The notes beneath the pieces were generated by a model. That model was not told where the DNA came from. It did no database searches and was given only the letters and a program-made list of their open reading frames with translations. A DNA stretch of 53,511 nucleotides from Bacteroidota bacterium (GTDB taxonomy: Bacteria; Bacteroidota; Ignavibacteria; Ignavibacteriales; Melioribacteraceae), in NCBI GenBank assembly GCA_018829545.1, contig JAHJTX010000324.1, forward strand, positions 1 to 53,511, given 5' to 3'. The position numbers were made by a program, and so were the translations under genes. Below are positions 52,308 to 53,511 of the stretch, piece by piece (the first letter of the stretch is position 1; every line of letters starts with the position of its first letter).

Positions 52308-53201
52308 ATGAAAAGATTTACCGTTTTATTTTTGATTGCAGGTATTGTACAAGCTCAAAACAGCGGAAACGCGGGCTTATCATTTTTAAAAATTGGTTTA
52401 TCGCCCAAGATAATTGCAACCGGCGATTTGGGTGTCGCGGGTTCAAATGATATTTCAGGCGTTAATTACAATCCAGCAATTCTAACTAAGATAAATTCCA
52501 GCCAAATTTTATTTTCTCATAATTCGTGGATACAAGACGTTCAGTCAGAATTTTTAACCGCGAGTTTTAATTTGTTCAATCTTCCTTTTGCCGTTTCTAT
52601 TAATTCAACTTCTGTGGACGATATAGAAATAAGAACGAGAAGAGGAGAAGCAGATTCAAAAATTTCCGCATATTATTTTTATACGGGAATCGGCACTGGA
52701 ATTAATTTGATGGAAGATCTCTCAGCAGGCATAAGCGTAAAATATTTATACGAAGGAATTTACAGCGATGAAGCTGACGGCTGGGGATTCGATTTCGGTC
52801 TATTATACACAACGGCAATTGAAAATTTAGAAGTCGGCGCAAGCTTAAGAAATATCGGCAGTATGAGTAAACTGCGCGCAGAGAAGACAGTTCTTCCAGC
52901 GGAGTTAAGACTTGGCGCTGCTTATAAACTTCATTCTGAAGAAATAAATTCTGATCTCAATCTAAGCGGAGGATTTCTAAAATTACTCGATGTAGATGGA
53001 CTGCATCTGCATTTGGGCGCAGAACTCGATTACTCCAGAATTATATCGTTTAGATTTGGATATGTATCAGGCTACGATTCAAAGAGTATCACAACCGGAT
53101 TAGGAGTGAATTGGAATAAGGTTGCATTCGATTATTCCTATATTCCTTTTGCCAATGACTTGGGAAGTTCAAACACAATTGCGCTTACTTACACCTTTTG
53201 A
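52308..53201 (+). CDS. PorV/PorQ-family outer-membrane protein, second
   Basis: About 297 residues, signal peptide VLFLIAGIVQAQ, followed by GNAGLSFLKIGLSPKIIATGDL and SGVNYNPAIL, typical of the PorV/PorQ group and closer to PorQ in length. Strand-rich barrel sequence ends in ALTYTF. ATG 52308 is preferred over a GTG at 52299. It is the fourth gene of the operon. Confidence 0.85.
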   Translation: MKRFTVLFLIAGIVQAQNSGNAGLSFLKIGLSPKIIATGDLGVAGSNDISGVNYNPAILTKINSSQILFSHNSWIQDVQSEFLTASFNLFNLPFAVSINSTSVDDIEIRTRRGEADSKISAYYFYTGIGTGINLMEDLSAGISVKYLYEGIYSDEADGWGFDFGLLYTTAIENLEVGASLRNIGSMSKLRAEKTVLPAELRLGAAYKLHSEEINSDLNLSGGFLKLLDVDGLHLHLGAELDYSRIISFRFGYVSGYDSKSITTGLGVNWNKVAFDYSYIPFANDLGSSNTIALTYTF

Positions 53202-53511
53202 TCCTGTAAAAAATACAACGATATATAACTGAGTTTAGCAACGATTCATTGTCAAATATAAAACGAATAGAAACAACAGATTATGGGGCTAAGAAATAAT
53301 ATTTTTCCGATTATACAAAAAAGATAAAAAAAAATAAGGAAATAGAGTTTTATATTAGTTTTTCAGTGACGACTAAATAACATTTTACAACTACATTTAC
53401 TTTTGAAAAACTTACACTTTTGAATATGCCTTCGTAAAATAAAATTGCACCGGAATAACGGCTTTAAACCTTGAGCAACTGGAGGTTAAACTTACGTTTT
53501 AGAAAGAGCAA
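53202..53511. other. Gene-free end of window
   Basis: 310 AT-rich bases without a recognisable gene. A GGAGG near 53480 is followed by no ATG before the window ends, so any gene it serves lies beyond or uses another start. ATTGTCAA at 53248-53255 resembles an inverted TTGACAAT but lacks the companion TAACTTTT block. Confidence 0.4.

Noticed and set aside
53202-53511. Third copy of the shared T9SS promoter/leader
   Set aside because: Only fragments resemble it (an inverted TTGACAAT and an AAGGAA..TTTTATAT stretch), without the TAACTTTT and TGCTAC blocks in order.

Overview
This window looks like chromosomal DNA of a member of the Bacteroidota/Chlorobi (FCB) group, with Ignavibacteria (Ignavibacterium/Melioribacter type) as the best guess. 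The DNA is AT-rich. It carries type IX secretion (T9SS) genes, several proteins ending in the T9SS type-A C-terminal domain, a bacillithiol gene (bshC), and a pair of bacterial microcompartment (BMC) shell genes next to an extended deoxyribose-phosphate aldolase. The phylum assignment is inferred from gene content only. I saw no rRNA, insertion sequence, prophage or CRISPR array.

Layout. (1) 1-3380: 3' part of a giant secreted protein made of PNGGE-type beta-sandwich repeats arranged in a five-domain super-repeat. (2) 3487-4847: tRNA-Glu(CTC), endonuclease III and an HD hydrolase, followed by a spacer with degenerate short-period repeats. (3) 5191-17344: T9SS operon with porU (sortase), porV, a T9SS-exported M6-like protein whose HEXXH zinc site is destroyed, a HEFTH peptidase-propeller-barrel protein and a DUF5683-like protein. 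(4) 17425-24413: housekeeping genes der, CoA-disulfide-reductase-like, upp, a TPR protein, bifunctional rel/spoT and ruvX. (5) 24428-25587: a compact BMC shell operon with its own promoter, palindromic operator candidate and intrinsic terminator. (6) 25599-31886: ybbR-like, tmk, ctp, TSUP transporter, a zinc-ribbon membrane protein and htpG. (7) 31987-39449: a DnaQ-GIY-YIG-UvrC-like nuclease (minus strand), then ymdB, an orphan DNA methyltransferase, folD, deoC with a probable encapsulation peptide, a HicB-like gene, trmH-like and aroA. (8) 39454-48418: bshC (minus), two paralogous DUF1207 genes flanking a translationally coupled glycan/lipid cluster (flippase-like, GT2, polysaccharide deacetylase, GT2), and a site-2 protease. 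(9) 48890-53201: a second T9SS-type operon with a lipoprotein, an Asp-box propeller with a T9SS C-terminal domain (PorZ-like) and two PorV/PorQ-family barrels.

Two candidate systems stand out. First, the two T9SS operons, about 43 kb apart, share a conserved promoter and leader (identical ACTTGACAAT and TAACTTTT blocks plus downstream GAGAAA..TGCTAC and TGTTTTTA blocks). This suggests coordinated expression of a PorU-PorV module and a PorZ/PorQ-like module, accompanied by a pseudo-protease and a barrel-anchored peptidase. Second, the isolated BMC shell operon together with a deoxyribose-phosphate aldolase carrying an amphipathic N-terminal helix points to a dispersed sugar-phosphate-utilising microcompartment. 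One of its shell proteins has an acidic linker and a Rho_N/SAP-like tail. All functional assignments rest on motif recognition by eye; no database search or structure prediction was run.
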